A DNA stretch of 64,000 nucleotides from Iamia majanohamensis. Its GTDB lineage: Bacteria; Actinomycetota; Acidimicrobiia; Acidimicrobiales; Iamiaceae. The notes below the pieces were generated by a model. It did not search any database. It was not told the DNA's origin and worked only from the letters and a program-made list of their open reading frames with translations. The translations under genes and the position numbers were made by a program. The DNA lies in NCBI RefSeq assembly GCF_028532485.1, contig NZ_CP116942.1:4030001-4094000 (forward strand), written 5' to 3'. This document shows, piece by piece, positions 27,571 to 36,381 of this stretch (positions are counted from its first letter, which is position 1; each line of letters begins with the position of its first letter).

Positions 27571-28425
27571 ATGACATCCCTCACACGTCCCCGCATCGCG
27601 GCCCTGGCGGCCGCCCTCGCCCTCGGCCTGGTGTCGTTCCTCTCCGCGCCGGCCTCGGCCGCCCCGACGTTCGCGCCGGCCGAGGAGGCGACCATCACCC
27701 CCGGGGTGATGATGTTCACCGAGGGGGCCCAGTGCACCGCCAACTTCATCTTCACCGACTCGGCCGACACCTACATCGGCTACGCCGCCCACTGCGCCGG
27801 CACCGGTGAGGCCACCGACACCGACGGCTGCCTGGCCGGCACCCTGCCCCTCGGCACCGAGGTGGAGATCGAGGGCGCGGACCAGCCCGGCACCCTCGCC
27901 TACTCGTCCTGGGCCGCCATGCAGGCCGCGGGCGAGACCGACGCGAACGCCTGCGCCTACAACGACCTCGCCCTGGTCCGCATCGACCCGGCCGACGTCG
28001 CCAAGGTGAACCCGTCGATCCCCCACTGGGGCGGCCCCACCGGCCTCAACACCGACGGCGTCCCCGCTGGCGAGCAGGTCTACAGCTACGGCAACTCCAG
28101 CCTGCGCCAGGGCATCGCCCTGCTGAGCCCCAAGACCGGCCTCAGCCTGGGCACCACCGGCGGCGGCTGGACCCACCCGGTGTACACCGTGACCCCCGGC
28201 ATCCCCGGTGACTCCGGCAGCGCCTTCCTCGACGCCGACGGCCAGGCCCTCGGCGTGCTCTCCACCCTGGCCCTGGCCCCGCTGCCGGCCAGCAACAACG
28301 TCTCGGACCTCAACATGGCCCTCGACTACATGCGCAGCCACGGCGGGCCCGACGCCACCGTGGCCCTCGGCACCGAGGACTTCGACGGCGCCCAGCTGCC
28401 CCTCGGCGTGGGCGGCCTGTTCTAG
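27571..28425 (+). CDS. Secreted trypsin-like serine protease
   Basis: The 284-residue protein has a signal peptide (TSLTRPRIAA, hydrophobic run, cleavage after APASA at 30) and the chymotrypsin-fold triad: H74 in AAHC, D132 in NDLALVRI and S215 in GDSGSAF. C55 and C75 probably form the usual histidine-loop disulfide. It should be exported and cut extracellular proteins. A Gly/Ala-rich C-terminal tail carries no anchor. A strong terminator follows at 28449-28482. It is divergent from tsaE with a 210-nt gap in which I see no convincing promoter. Confidence 0.9.
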   Translation: MTSLTRPRIAALAAALALGLVSFLSAPASAAPTFAPAEEATITPGVMMFTEGAQCTANFIFTDSADTYIGYAAHCAGTGEATDTDGCLAGTLPLGTEVEIEGADQPGTLAYSSWAAMQAAGETDANACAYNDLALVRIDPADVAKVNPSIPHWGGPTGLNTDGVPAGEQVYSYGNSSLRQGIALLSPKTGLSLGTTGGGWTHPVYTVTPGIPGDSGSAFLDADGQALGVLSTLALAPLPASNNVSDLNMALDYMRSHGGPDATVALGTEDFDGAQLPLGVGGLF

Positions 28426-28448
28426 GCCACCTCGCCCAACCCCCCGCC

Positions 28449-28482
28449 CCACCGCCGACCGGCCCCCACCGGTCGGCGGTGG
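28449..28482 (+). terminator. Strong terminator after the protease gene
   Basis: Arms of 14 bp (CCACCGCCGACCGG and CCGGTCGGCGGTGG) enclose a 6-nt loop, 23 nt past the stop. It is symmetrical and could also shield the convergent P1 peptidase gene. Confidence 0.85.
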
Positions 28483-28617
28483 CGCGCCCGGGAGGAGATC
28501 GCCGGGCGACGGCGAAACCTCTCACCACGGCGGATCCCGACGGGACGCCGCACAGCCGGTCGGTGCGCACCGCGGGAGGAGGCGCATCGGCCGGCCGTGC
28601 GCCCCGGCGGGCCGCGG

Positions 28618-29472
28618 TCAGGCGACGCGCCGCACGGCCCGCTCCACCGCGGCCACCGCCAGCACCCGCACCTGGTCGACGGCGGCGTCGACCTCACCCG
28701 TGGCCAGCGCCACCAGGGCGTCGCCGTCGACCCTGGTGTGGGCCGGGACGAGGCTGCGGCCCAGGCCGTCGTGGCCGCCCTGGGCCACGACCAGGCACCC
28801 CACCTTGTCGAGGCGGGCGTTGGTGGCGATCACCCCGATGGTGGTGTGGCCGAGCGGACCGTCCCCCACCGCTGCGCCGACCAGGTCCTCGATGGCGTCG
28901 AGCCCGCTGCCGTCGGTGTCCACGTCGCCGGCCGCGTTGACGGCGACGAGGGCCGAGACCACCAGGTCGCCGACCCGGGCCGTGGCCCCGCCGAGACCCG
29001 CAGGGCGCCCGTGCTCGGGCCCCCGCCAGGCGCCGACGGTGGCCCCGCAGCCGGCGCCCACCAGCCCGTGGGCGACCTCGCCGGCGGTGGCCGCCTCGCA
29101 CGCGGCCCGCCCCTCGGACGGCCCCGGCCGCACCGACGGCGACCCCACGGCCAGGTCGAACAGGGACAGACCGGGGACGATGGGCACCGGGCCGGCCGGG
29201 GTCGGGAAGCCACGGCCCCGCTCCTCGAGCCAGGCCATCACCCCGTCCGCCGTGGCCAGCCCGAAGGCCGAGCCCCCGGAGAGCACCACCGCGTCGATCC
29301 GGTCGACCAGCTTGTCGGGGGCCAGCAGGTCGAGGTCGCGTGTGGCCGGGGCCCCGCCCCGCACCTCGGCGGAGGCCACCGTGCCCTCGGGCACGAGGAC
29401 CACCGTGCACCCGGTGCGGGCCTCGGGGTCGGTCCAGTGGCCGACGGCGAGGCCGGCGACGTCGGTGATCAC
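28618..29472 (-). CDS. P1 family (DmpA-like) aminopeptidase
   Basis: The 284-residue protein fits the P1/DmpA fold of self-cleaving N-terminal nucleophile peptidases: ITDVAGLAVGHWTDPEARTGCTVVL, VDAVVLSGGSAFGLATADGV, ALVAVNAAGDV and TTIGVIATNARLDK, with the autocleavage and nucleophile site in the last segment. Members are L- or D-aminopeptidases acting on small peptides or amides. GTG 29472 has GGAGGAG 5 nt upstream. It follows the glycosyltransferase gene by 15 nt in an apparent operon. Confidence 0.87.
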   Translation of the reverse strand: MITDVAGLAVGHWTDPEARTGCTVVLVPEGTVASAEVRGGAPATRDLDLLAPDKLVDRIDAVVLSGGSAFGLATADGVMAWLEERGRGFPTPAGPVPIVPGLSLFDLAVGSPSVRPGPSEGRAACEAATAGEVAHGLVGAGCGATVGAWRGPEHGRPAGLGGATARVGDLVVSALVAVNAAGDVDTDGSGLDAIEDLVGAAVGDGPLGHTTIGVIATNARLDKVGCLVVAQGGHDGLGRSLVPAHTRVDGDALVALATGEVDAAVDQVRVLAVAAVERAVRRVA

Positions 29473-29487
29473 GGATCTCCTCCGGGG

Positions 29488-30627
29488 TCAGGTGCGGTCG
29501 GCGAGGGCCACGTCGTCGGGGACCTCCCCGGCGACGACCTGGGCCAGCACCCGGTCGTAGGCCGGGGCCAGGGCGGCCCAGTCGAAGCGGTCCATCGTGC
29601 AGGCCAGGCCGTCCACCGCGGCGCGGGCGGCGGGCAGGTCGGCGAGCACGTCCTGCAGGCGCCGCACCATGTCGCCGTAGGCGCCGTAGAGGACGGCGTC
29701 GTGGAAGCGGTCGGGGACGACCTCCGGGTACGACAGCGCGTGGGGCAGGAGCGGGACGGCGCCCGCGGCCATGGCCTCGACCATGGCGATGCCGAAGAAC
29801 TCGTGGACGGCGGTGGAGACCACCACCGACGACCGGCCGAGGAGCTCGACGTACTCGGCCCGGGGGAGGTGGCCGGCGTGGACGAGGCGCTCGCCGAAGC
29901 GCTCCTCGGCCTCGACGAACTCGCGGGGGTCGCCCCGGGCGTTGGCCCCGACCAGGGCGACGCGGAAGTCCACCCCCTCGTGGTCGAGGCGGCGCAGGGC
30001 CCGGAAGAACAGCTCGGGGGCCTTGTCGTGGTCCCACCGGTGGCTCCAGAGCAGGATCGGCGCCCCCTCGTCGGGCCGGGACCGGGCCGCGTGCACGGCG
30101 GCCACGTCGACCCCGACGGGCAGGAGGGTGGAGCGGGCCCGGACGTCGTCGAGGCGGTGGTCGTGGCGGTGGTCCGGGGGCCGACCGAGCAGGTCGGGGA
30201 GGGCGTCGAACAGCGCGTCGCGGTGGAAGGCGGAGTTCACGAAGACGTGGTCGGCGGCCACCATCGACGACCAGTTCCGGTAGGCCATGTCGTCGTCGAG
30301 GGCCTCCCCCGTGAGGGCGGCCCGGGCGGGCTGGGTCTCGTGCAGGTACAGGGCCACCGGCGCCGTCCCCACCCACGCCCGCGAGTGGCCCAGGAACGCG
30401 GGCACGTCGAGCATGGAGGAGGCCAGGACCACGTCGGGCGGACCGTGCTCGTCGACGACCGCGGCGGCCCGCTCGGCCAGGGTCACGGCCCCGCCCCGCA
30501 GGCGCCAGCGCCAGAACGCCCCCTCGTGGGCGACCAGGTGGACCTGGTGGCCGCTGTGGGTCGCGTAGCCCTCGGCCCAGGCCTGGTGCGAGCCGTTGAG
30601 CCAGGGCTCGATGAGCAGGACCCGCAC
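29488..30627 (-). CDS. GTDC1/QTMAN-like (DUF3524) glycosyltransferase
   Basis: The 379-residue protein begins RVLLIEPWLNGSHQAWAEGY, then HLVAHEGAFWRWRLRGGA. This closely matches the DUF3524 N-domain of eukaryotic GTDC1, the tRNA-queuosine alpha-mannosyltransferase (QTMAN). The C-terminal half is a GT4-type Rossmann domain (LLWSHRWDHDKAPELF; HEFFGIAMVEAMAAGAVPLLP with the EX7E pattern). Bacterial members may mannosylate queuosine tRNA or another acceptor; this is inferred from the family. GTG 30627 is 10 nt past the hydrolase stop. No queuosine gene is in the window. Confidence 0.82.
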   Translation of the reverse strand: MRVLLIEPWLNGSHQAWAEGYATHSGHQVHLVAHEGAFWRWRLRGGAVTLAERAAAVVDEHGPPDVVLASSMLDVPAFLGHSRAWVGTAPVALYLHETQPARAALTGEALDDDMAYRNWSSMVAADHVFVNSAFHRDALFDALPDLLGRPPDHRHDHRLDDVRARSTLLPVGVDVAAVHAARSRPDEGAPILLWSHRWDHDKAPELFFRALRRLDHEGVDFRVALVGANARGDPREFVEAEERFGERLVHAGHLPRAEYVELLGRSSVVVSTAVHEFFGIAMVEAMAAGAVPLLPHALSYPEVVPDRFHDAVLYGAYGDMVRRLQDVLADLPAARAAVDGLACTMDRFDWAALAPAYDRVLAQVVAGEVPDDVALADRT

Positions 30628-30637
30628 CCGGTGGCCC

Positions 30638-31636
30638 CTACGTCCCGGCGCCGACCGGTGCGGTGCGCGCCGCCAGGTCCCGGATGAGCCCGGCCAGCTC
30701 GTCGGGGCGCTCCTGCATGAGCTGGTGGCCGGCACCGGGCAGGACGGTGAGCTCGGCGTCGGGGAGGCCCTCGGCCATGGCCCGGGCGAACGGGACGGGG
30801 GTGAGGACGTCGCGCCGGCCCACGACGACGAAGGCGGGGGTGTCGACCTCGGGCAGCCCCTCGGTGGCGTCGTGGTCGAAGATGCCCACGAGCGAGCGCT
30901 GCAGGGCCTCGTCGTCGGTGGCCTCGATGGACGCCCGGACCTGCTCGATGGCGGCGCCGGAGGCCTCGCGGCCGAACACCGACCGGATGAGGAACAGCGA
31001 CAGGTCGTTGCCCGAGAAGCGGTAGGAGGGCACCGGCCGACCCGAGTCGAGGCGCTCCACGATCGTGCCGCCCAGGGCGGCGAGGCGGGGCACGAGGGCG
31101 TTCGGGAAGGGCCGGGCCGCAGCGGTCGCGACCAGGCCGAGGCCCGCGACCCGCTCGCGACGGACCTCGGGGTGGTCGACGGCGAAGGCGAGGGTGGCCA
31201 TCCCCCCCATGGAGTGGCCCACGACGAGGGCGTCGCGCAGGTCGATCTCGGTGAGCAGGGAGGCCACGTCGCGCCCGAGGACGTCCATGCCGTAGCCGTC
31301 GTCGCCGGGCACCGACCGGCCGTGGCCCCGCAGGTCGACGGCGAGGACCCGGTGGTCGCGCGCCAGGTCGTGCAGCTGGGGCGACCACAGCTCGGCGTTG
31401 AGGGTGATGCCGTGGAGCAGCACCAGCGGCCGCCCCTCGCCCCGCTCGACGACGTGGAGCTCGCCGCCGTCGTGCACCCGCACGGTGAGGTGGCGGACGT
31501 CGTCGGGCGGGGTGAGCAGGTGGTCGACCTCGGGCACGGTGCGGGACCGGACCCGGCGGGCCACCACCCGCTCGGCCACCACGCCGGCGGCGGCGACGCC
31601 GGCGAGGCGGAGCAGCGTGCGGGTGGTCGGGCGCAT
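30638..31636 (-). CDS. Alpha/beta hydrolase, membrane-anchored
   Basis: The 332-residue protein has an N-terminal hydrophobic helix (LLRLAGVAAAGVVAERVV) that may anchor it. A classic hydrolase core follows: oxyanion HGIT, nucleophile elbow GHSMGG, acid in VVGRRDVLTPV and histidine in GAGHQLMQE. Substrate is unknown. ATG 31636 shares one nucleotide with the alr stop (TGATG) and has AGGA 8 nt upstream; ATG 31645 is an alternative. In many actinobacteria a hydrolase follows alr in just this place. Confidence 0.88.
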   Translation of the reverse strand: MRPTTRTLLRLAGVAAAGVVAERVVARRVRSRTVPEVDHLLTPPDDVRHLTVRVHDGGELHVVERGEGRPLVLLHGITLNAELWSPQLHDLARDHRVLAVDLRGHGRSVPGDDGYGMDVLGRDVASLLTEIDLRDALVVGHSMGGMATLAFAVDHPEVRRERVAGLGLVATAAARPFPNALVPRLAALGGTIVERLDSGRPVPSYRFSGNDLSLFLIRSVFGREASGAAIEQVRASIEATDDEALQRSLVGIFDHDATEGLPEVDTPAFVVVGRRDVLTPVPFARAMAEGLPDAELTVLPGAGHQLMQERPDELAGLIRDLAARTAPVGAGT

Positions 31637-32793
31637 CAGGGCCATCCTGGCCGATCGGCGACCACGACGCGGGGGACGCGCCGCCCGAGCCCGCAGGTGA
31701 CCTCGTAGCCGATGGTGCCGAGCAGGCCGGCCCACTCCTCGGCGGTGACCTCCTCGTCGCCCTGGCGCCCGAGGAGCACGACCTCGTCGCCCCGGGCGAC
31801 CGGGGCGTCGGGCCCGCAGTCGACGGTGATCTGGTCCATGGTCACGGTGCCGGCGATCGGGAGGCGGCGCCCGCCGATGAGCACCTCGGCCCCGGCTGCG
31901 GCCAGCGACCGGCGCACCCCGTCGGCGTAGCCCACCGGCACGGTGGCCACCGTCGTGTCGCGGGTGACCTGGTAGCGCTGGCCGTAGCTGATGGCGCCGC
32001 CGGCGGCGACCGTCTTCACGTGGGAGACCCGCGACACCAGCCGCAGGGCAGGGCGGAGGTCGACGAGGCCGGCGAGCTCGGGGCTCGGGGCGATGCCGTA
32101 GACGGCGATGCCGGCCCGCACCCGGTCGAGGCGGGCCGCCGGGTGGGCGATGGCCCCGGCCGAGTTGGCCGCGTGGCGCAGCGGCACCTCCACGCCGGCG
32201 GCGGCCAGCTCGGCGCACGCCGCGTCGAAGCGGCGCAGCTGCTCGGCGGTGAAGTCCGAGGCGGGCTCGTCGGCCACGGCCAGGTGGGTCCACACCGATG
32301 CCAGCCGCAGGTCGGGGTGGTCCGCCACCGCTCGGCCCACCCGCACCGCGACCTCGGGGGTGGCCCCGACCCGGTGCATCCCGGTGTCGACCTTCAGGTG
32401 CACCGGCCAGGGTCCCCGCCCGGCGGCGGTGACCGCGTCGGCCACGGCGTCGACGACCTCGATCGAGTACGCCGTGGGCTCGACCGCTGCGGCGACGAGC
32501 CGGTCGGCGCCGCCCGGGGGCGGCTCCGACAGGAGCATGACCGGGGCGTCGATGCCGGCGGCCCGGAGCTCCTCGGCCTCCTCGACCAGGGCCACGGCCA
32601 ACCCCTCCGCCCCCGCGTCGAGCGCGGCCCGGGCCACCGTGGCCGCACCATGGCCGTAGCCGTCGGCCTTGACCACGGCCCACAGCGGGGCGGGGGCGAC
32701 GTGGGCGCGGAGCACCGAGACGTTGTGGGCCACGGCGGCCGGGTCGACCTCGATCCAGGTGGGGCGGGCGGGGGGCGCGCCGGTGCCGGTCAC
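31636..32793 (-). CDS. alr: Alanine racemase
   Basis: The 385-residue fold-III PLP enzyme has the cofactor lysine K42 in VVKADGYGHG, VHLKVDTGMHRVG, and the second catalytic region with GYADGVRR and the IAGTVTMDQ segment. It makes D-alanine for peptidoglycan. GTG 32793 is used. It lies 18 nt after the CBS gene in the acpS-nnr-CBS-alr-hydrolase run. This order is conserved in actinobacteria apart from the CBS gene. Confidence 0.96.
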   Translation of the reverse strand: MTGTGAPPARPTWIEVDPAAVAHNVSVLRAHVAPAPLWAVVKADGYGHGAATVARAALDAGAEGLAVALVEEAEELRAAGIDAPVMLLSEPPPGGADRLVAAAVEPTAYSIEVVDAVADAVTAAGRGPWPVHLKVDTGMHRVGATPEVAVRVGRAVADHPDLRLASVWTHLAVADEPASDFTAEQLRRFDAACAELAAAGVEVPLRHAANSAGAIAHPAARLDRVRAGIAVYGIAPSPELAGLVDLRPALRLVSRVSHVKTVAAGGAISYGQRYQVTRDTTVATVPVGYADGVRRSLAAAGAEVLIGGRRLPIAGTVTMDQITVDCGPDAPVARGDEVVLLGRQGDEEVTAEEWAGLLGTIGYEVTCGLGRRVPRVVVADRPGWP

Positions 32794-32811
32794 GGACGGG
32801 AGGGGGGCGGG

Positions 32812-33282
32812 TCAGCCGTCGGCGATCATGGAGCGGATCACGTCGCCCCGGGCCAGGAGGCCGACCAGACGGCCGTCGTCGTCGACCACCGGGAGCCGGG
32901 AGACGTCGTTGGCGTGCATCAGCGTGGCTGCGTCCTCGAGGGTGGCGTCGGGGCCGATGGTGTGGGGGTCGCGGGTCATGAGGTCCGCCACCTGGCCGCC
33001 GAGGGACTTGCGCAGGTCCTCCTCGAAGCGCTTCCGCTCGCCCGGGAGCTCGAAGGACGCCCCCAGCAGGCTGATGACGGTGGGGACGTGGACCTTGCCC
33101 TCGGCCACGATCAGGTCGCCGGTGCTGATCAGGCCCACCACCACACCGGCCTCGTCGACCACGGGGGCGGCGTCGACGTCCCGCTCGACCAGGGCCTGCA
33201 TGGCCGCCCGGACCTCCTCGGCGGGACCGAAGGAGAGGACGTCGGTGGTCATCAGGTCACGCACGGGCAGGGAAGGGGGCAC
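32812..33282 (-). CDS. CBS-domain pair protein
   Basis: The 156-residue protein consists of two CBS motifs forming one Bateman module: VRDLMTTDVLSFGPAEEVRAAMQ with PVVDEAGVVVGLISTGDL, and VADLMTRDPHTIGPDATLEDAA with LPVVDDDGRLVGLLARGDV. Such modules bind adenine nucleotides and regulate partners. No enzyme domain is attached. GTG 33282 is 1 nt from the nnr stop, so the gene is tightly coupled to it. It is possibly a sensor for cell-wall or redox metabolism, but the partner is unknown. Confidence 0.92.
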   Translation of the reverse strand: MPPSLPVRDLMTTDVLSFGPAEEVRAAMQALVERDVDAAPVVDEAGVVVGLISTGDLIVAEGKVHVPTVISLLGASFELPGERKRFEEDLRKSLGGQVADLMTRDPHTIGPDATLEDAATLMHANDVSRLPVVDDDGRLVGLLARGDVIRSMIADG

Positions 33283-33283
33283 G

Positions 33284-34678
33284 TCAGTCCTCCGGGAGCT
33301 CGGTCAGGGCCGCGGGAAGGTGGGCGGCGACGTCGCCGGCGACCAGGCCGCGGCGCCAGGCTAGGGCGCCGGCCCGGCCGTGGAGGTGGGCGGCCGCGGC
33401 GGCGGCCTCGAAGGGGGCCAGCCCCTGGGCGAGGAGGGCGGCGAGGGCGCCGGTGAGCACGTCACCGGTGCCGGCGGTGGCCAGCCGGGCGTCCCCCGCG
33501 GTGACCAGGACGACGCGGCCGTCGGGGTCGGCGACGACGGTGGGCGAGCCCTTGGAGAGCACCACCGCCCCTCGGCGGGCGGCGAGGTCACGCACCGCGG
33601 CCAGGCGGTCCGGGGCGCCGGGCTCGCCGCCGAGGCGGGCCATCTCGCCGTCGTGGGGCGTGAGGACCACGGTCGGCCCGGTCGCCGGGCCGTGGCCGGG
33701 GCGGGCCCGGGCGGTGGTCAGGTCGCCGTCCACGTCGTCGGCCAGGGCCGTGAGCCCGTCGCCGTCGACCACCACCGGGGGCCGGTCGGCCGCGCCCACC
33801 AGGGCCCGCACCCCCGCGGCGGCGGCGTCGCCGGTGCCCAGGCCGGGGCCGACGGCGACCGCCACGATGCGGTCGACGCCGTCGAGGACGCGGTCGGCCC
33901 ACCCCTCGGCGGGGAGCTCGACGCCCACCACCTCGGTGGGCGCCCCGGGGTCCTCGGCCAGGCCGGGCGTGGAGAGGCGGACGTAGCCCGCCCCTGCCCG
34001 CTGGGCCCCGGCGGCGGCCAGGTGGGCGGCGCCGGTCATCCCCGGCGAGCCGGCCACCACCCAGCACGCGGCGCGCCACTTGTGCGCGTCGCGGGGCCGG
34101 TCCGGCAACCAGCGGGCCACGTCGGCGCCCTCGACGACGTGGGCCCGGGCCCCGGAGACGTCGAGGCCGATGTCGGCCACCTCGACGGTGCCGGCGAGGC
34201 TCGGCCCGTCGCCCAGCAGCAGGCCGGGCTTGAGGGCGGCGAAGGTGACGGTGCGGTCGGCGGCCCAGGGCCTGCCGTGGGCCTCGCCGGTGAGGCCGTC
34301 GACGCCGGAGGGGACGTCGACCGCGAGCACGGCCGCGCCCTCGGGGGCCGCCGGGGGGGTCCAGTCCCCCCGGAAGCCGGTGCCGTAGGCGGCGTCGACC
34401 AGCAGGTCGGCGGCGGGGAGGTGGTCGGGCAGGTCGGCGGCGTCGAGCACCTCGAGGCGGACGCCCCGGCGCCGGAGGCGGTCGGCCGCGGCCCGGCCGT
34501 CGGCCCCGTTGTTGCCCTTGCCCGCGACGACCACGACGCGCCGCCCGTAGGCCCCGCCCAGCAGGTCCAGGGCGGCCCGGGCGGTGGCGGCCCCGGCCCG
34601 GCCGACGAGCACCTCGGTCGGCTCGGGGGCGGCGGCGTCGACGGCGCCCATCTCCTCGGGGGTCACGACGGGGATCAC
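33284..34678 (-). CDS. nnr: Bifunctional NAD(P)H-hydrate repair enzyme
   Basis: The 464-residue protein fuses an N-terminal YjeF_N epimerase (VVVAGKGNNGADGRAAADRL, VDAAYGTGFRG, LAVDVPSGVDG) to a C-terminal ribokinase-like dehydratase (VVAGSPGMTGAAHLAAAGAQRAGAGYVRLS, TPHDGEMARL, TAGTGDVLTGALAALLAQG). Together they convert damaged NAD(P)HX back to NAD(P)H using ATP or ADP. GTG 34678 has no clear ribosome site, so the exact start is uncertain. Its place between acpS and alr is standard. Confidence 0.95.
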   Translation of the reverse strand: MIPVVTPEEMGAVDAAAPEPTEVLVGRAGAATARAALDLLGGAYGRRVVVVAGKGNNGADGRAAADRLRRRGVRLEVLDAADLPDHLPAADLLVDAAYGTGFRGDWTPPAAPEGAAVLAVDVPSGVDGLTGEAHGRPWAADRTVTFAALKPGLLLGDGPSLAGTVEVADIGLDVSGARAHVVEGADVARWLPDRPRDAHKWRAACWVVAGSPGMTGAAHLAAAGAQRAGAGYVRLSTPGLAEDPGAPTEVVGVELPAEGWADRVLDGVDRIVAVAVGPGLGTGDAAAAGVRALVGAADRPPVVVDGDGLTALADDVDGDLTTARARPGHGPATGPTVVLTPHDGEMARLGGEPGAPDRLAAVRDLAARRGAVVLSKGSPTVVADPDGRVVLVTAGDARLATAGTGDVLTGALAALLAQGLAPFEAAAAAAHLHGRAGALAWRRGLVAGDVAAHLPAALTELPED

Positions 34679-34900
34679 CCGGCCATGCTGCCCGCTCGGG
34701 CCGGCCCCACGCAGCGCCCGACGACCGTGACACGTCCCCACCCGTCCCGGCCCCCGCCCTCCTCGGGACCGATCACGCCCGGGACCGGCCCCATCCGTCC
34801 CGAGGACCGATCGACGCCGGATCCGGCAAGCCGGACCGCGGACGCACCGACGGGGGACGGCTCGGTCCGGGCCGTGGCGGTCCCGCCCTACTGTCGGGCG
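34679..34900. other. Divergent region with repeated GGGACCG elements
   Basis: Between nnr and a divergent hydrolase lie several copies of GGGACCG or GGACCGATC (near 34766, 34780, 34803) and an inverted pair CTCGGGAC/GTCCCGAG (34762-34769 and 34797-34804). No ORF or RNA is credible here. They may be operator half-sites. Confidence 0.35.
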
Positions 34901-35794
34901 GTGCCCGCCCCGCCCCCCACGCTGGTCACGCTGCCCGACGGCCGCAGGCTCGCCGTCGACGACGTGGGCGACCCCGACGGCGTGCCCGTCCTGTGCCTCC
35001 ACGGCACCCCCGACTCGCGCCGGGCCCGCCACCCCGACGACGGGGTGGCGGCGTCCGCCGGCGTCCGCCTGCTCGCCGTCGACCGCCCCGGGTGCGGGGG
35101 CAGCGACCCCCACCCGGGGCGGACGCTCGGGTCGGTGGCCGACGACCTGGCCGCCCTCGCCGGGCGCCTCGGCGTCGGGCCGGTGGGCGTGCTGGCCTGG
35201 TCGGCCGGCGCGCCCTACGCCGCCGCCCTCGCCGCCCGCCACCCGGACCTGGTCGCCGCCGTGACGCTGGCCGCCCCCCTCGTGCCGGTGACCGCCTACG
35301 CCGACCCCGCGGTGGCCGAGGCCGCGGGCCCGGGGCGCCGCCTGTTCGCGGAGATGGCCGCCGAGCTGGCCCCCGGCGAGGTCGCAGCCGAGGTCGCGCC
35401 CTACCTCCTGCCCGACCCGGCCACGCCCGAGGCGGTGGCCGCCCACCTGGCCGGCGAGGCCGACGCCGCCCGGGAGGCCGACCTGGCCCGCGTGCCGGGC
35501 GGGGCCGAGGCCCTGGTCGCGGCGACGGTGGAGGCGGTGGCCCGGGGCCGGGAGGGGCTCCACGACGACGTCGCCACCCAGGCCGCCGTCCCCGACGTCG
35601 ACCTGGCGGCCTGCGTCGCCCCCACCCGCGTCCTCTGCGGCACCGCCGACGAGGTGGCGCCGCCGGCCTTCGGGCGGTGGTGGGCCGACCTGCTGCCCGA
35701 CGCCCGCCTCGAGGTGGTGGAGGGGGCCAGCCACGTCCTCGCCCTCACCCACTGGTCGTCGCTGCTCGCCGGCCTGGCCGCCCCCCTCCGCTGA
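34901..35794 (+). CDS. Alpha/beta hydrolase
   Basis: The 297-residue soluble protein has the oxyanion motif CLHGTPDSR, nucleophile elbow AWSAGA, an acid in LCGTADEVAPP and a histidine in EGASHVLALTHW. The HGTP variant and GCGGSDPHPG loop resemble short-chain esterase or epoxide-hydrolase-like members, but no substrate can be given. GTG 34901 follows TACTGT (34889-34894) by 6 nt, suggesting a leaderless transcript. It is convergent with acpS across a duplicated hairpin element. Confidence 0.85.
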   Translation: MPAPPPTLVTLPDGRRLAVDDVGDPDGVPVLCLHGTPDSRRARHPDDGVAASAGVRLLAVDRPGCGGSDPHPGRTLGSVADDLAALAGRLGVGPVGVLAWSAGAPYAAALAARHPDLVAAVTLAAPLVPVTAYADPAVAEAAGPGRRLFAEMAAELAPGEVAAEVAPYLLPDPATPEAVAAHLAGEADAAREADLARVPGGAEALVAATVEAVARGREGLHDDVATQAAVPDVDLAACVAPTRVLCGTADEVAPPAFGRWWADLLPDARLEVVEGASHVLALTHWSSLLAGLAAPLR

Positions 35795-35800
35795 CCCCAC

Positions 35801-35930
35801 CCACCGGAGCTGCGACCCTCCCGGGCGCCAGGCGCCCACCAGCGCGGCGGTGTCCGGGGACCACCCGGGCCCACCGAGACCGCGACCCTCACGGGCGCCA
35901 GGCGCACCCCAGGGTGGCGGTCTCCGGGGG
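35801..35930. repeat. Two copies of a 60-nt direct repeat, likely double terminator
   Basis: Units at 35801-35860 and 35871-35930 are nearly identical, sharing GCGACCCTC, CGGGCGCCAGGCGC and GTCTCCGGGG-like ends, with a 70-nt period. In the second unit GAGACCGCGACCCT pairs with AGGGTGGCGGTCTC over 13 of 14 positions, giving a strong hairpin; the first unit forms a weaker one. The element lies between convergent genes, so it could be a tandem bidirectional terminator. It may also belong to a dispersed repeat family. Confidence 0.75.
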
Positions 35931-36296
35931 CTACTCGGCGGCGGCGACGGCCTGGGCGACGAGGTCCGAGTGCGACAGGGAGAGGTGCCAGGTGGTGACG
36001 CCGGCGGCGTCGGCCAGGGCCGCGGCCCGGCCGGTCACGCGCAGGCGAGGCCGGCCCGAGGGCTCCCGCACCACCTCGACGTCGTGCCAGTCGATGGCGC
36101 CGAGGCCCACCCCGAGGACCTTCATCACCGCCTCCTTGGCCGCGAAGCGCACGGCGAGGGCGGGCACGGGGTCGCGCCGCTGGTCGGCCACCTCCCGCTC
36201 CCCGTCGGTGAACAGGCGCGCCCGCAGCGCGGGGGTGCGCTCCAGCACGGTGCGGAAGCGGTCGATGTCGACCACGTCGGTGCCCAGGCCGATCAC
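35931..36296 (-). CDS. acpS: Holo-acyl-carrier-protein synthase
   Basis: The 121-residue protein matches AcpS: GLGTDVVDIDRF (magnesium ligand D10), AVRFAAKEAVMKVLG with the second metal ligand, and WHLSLSHSDLVAQAVA. It transfers 4'-phosphopantetheine from CoA to apo-ACP. GTG 36296 has AGGAGG about 9-10 nt upstream. It sits between glmS and nnr, the common actinobacterial order. Confidence 0.96.
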   Translation of the reverse strand: MIGLGTDVVDIDRFRTVLERTPALRARLFTDGEREVADQRRDPVPALAVRFAAKEAVMKVLGVGLGAIDWHDVEVVREPSGRPRLRVTGRAAALADAAGVTTWHLSLSHSDLVAQAVAAAE

Positions 36297-36381
36297 CGGC
36301 GCCGCCCTCCTGCGCCCGGCGCGGGGCGCGCCCTCGCCCCGACCCGGGGCCCGTCCGCGTCGGCCACCGGCGACCGCCGGG

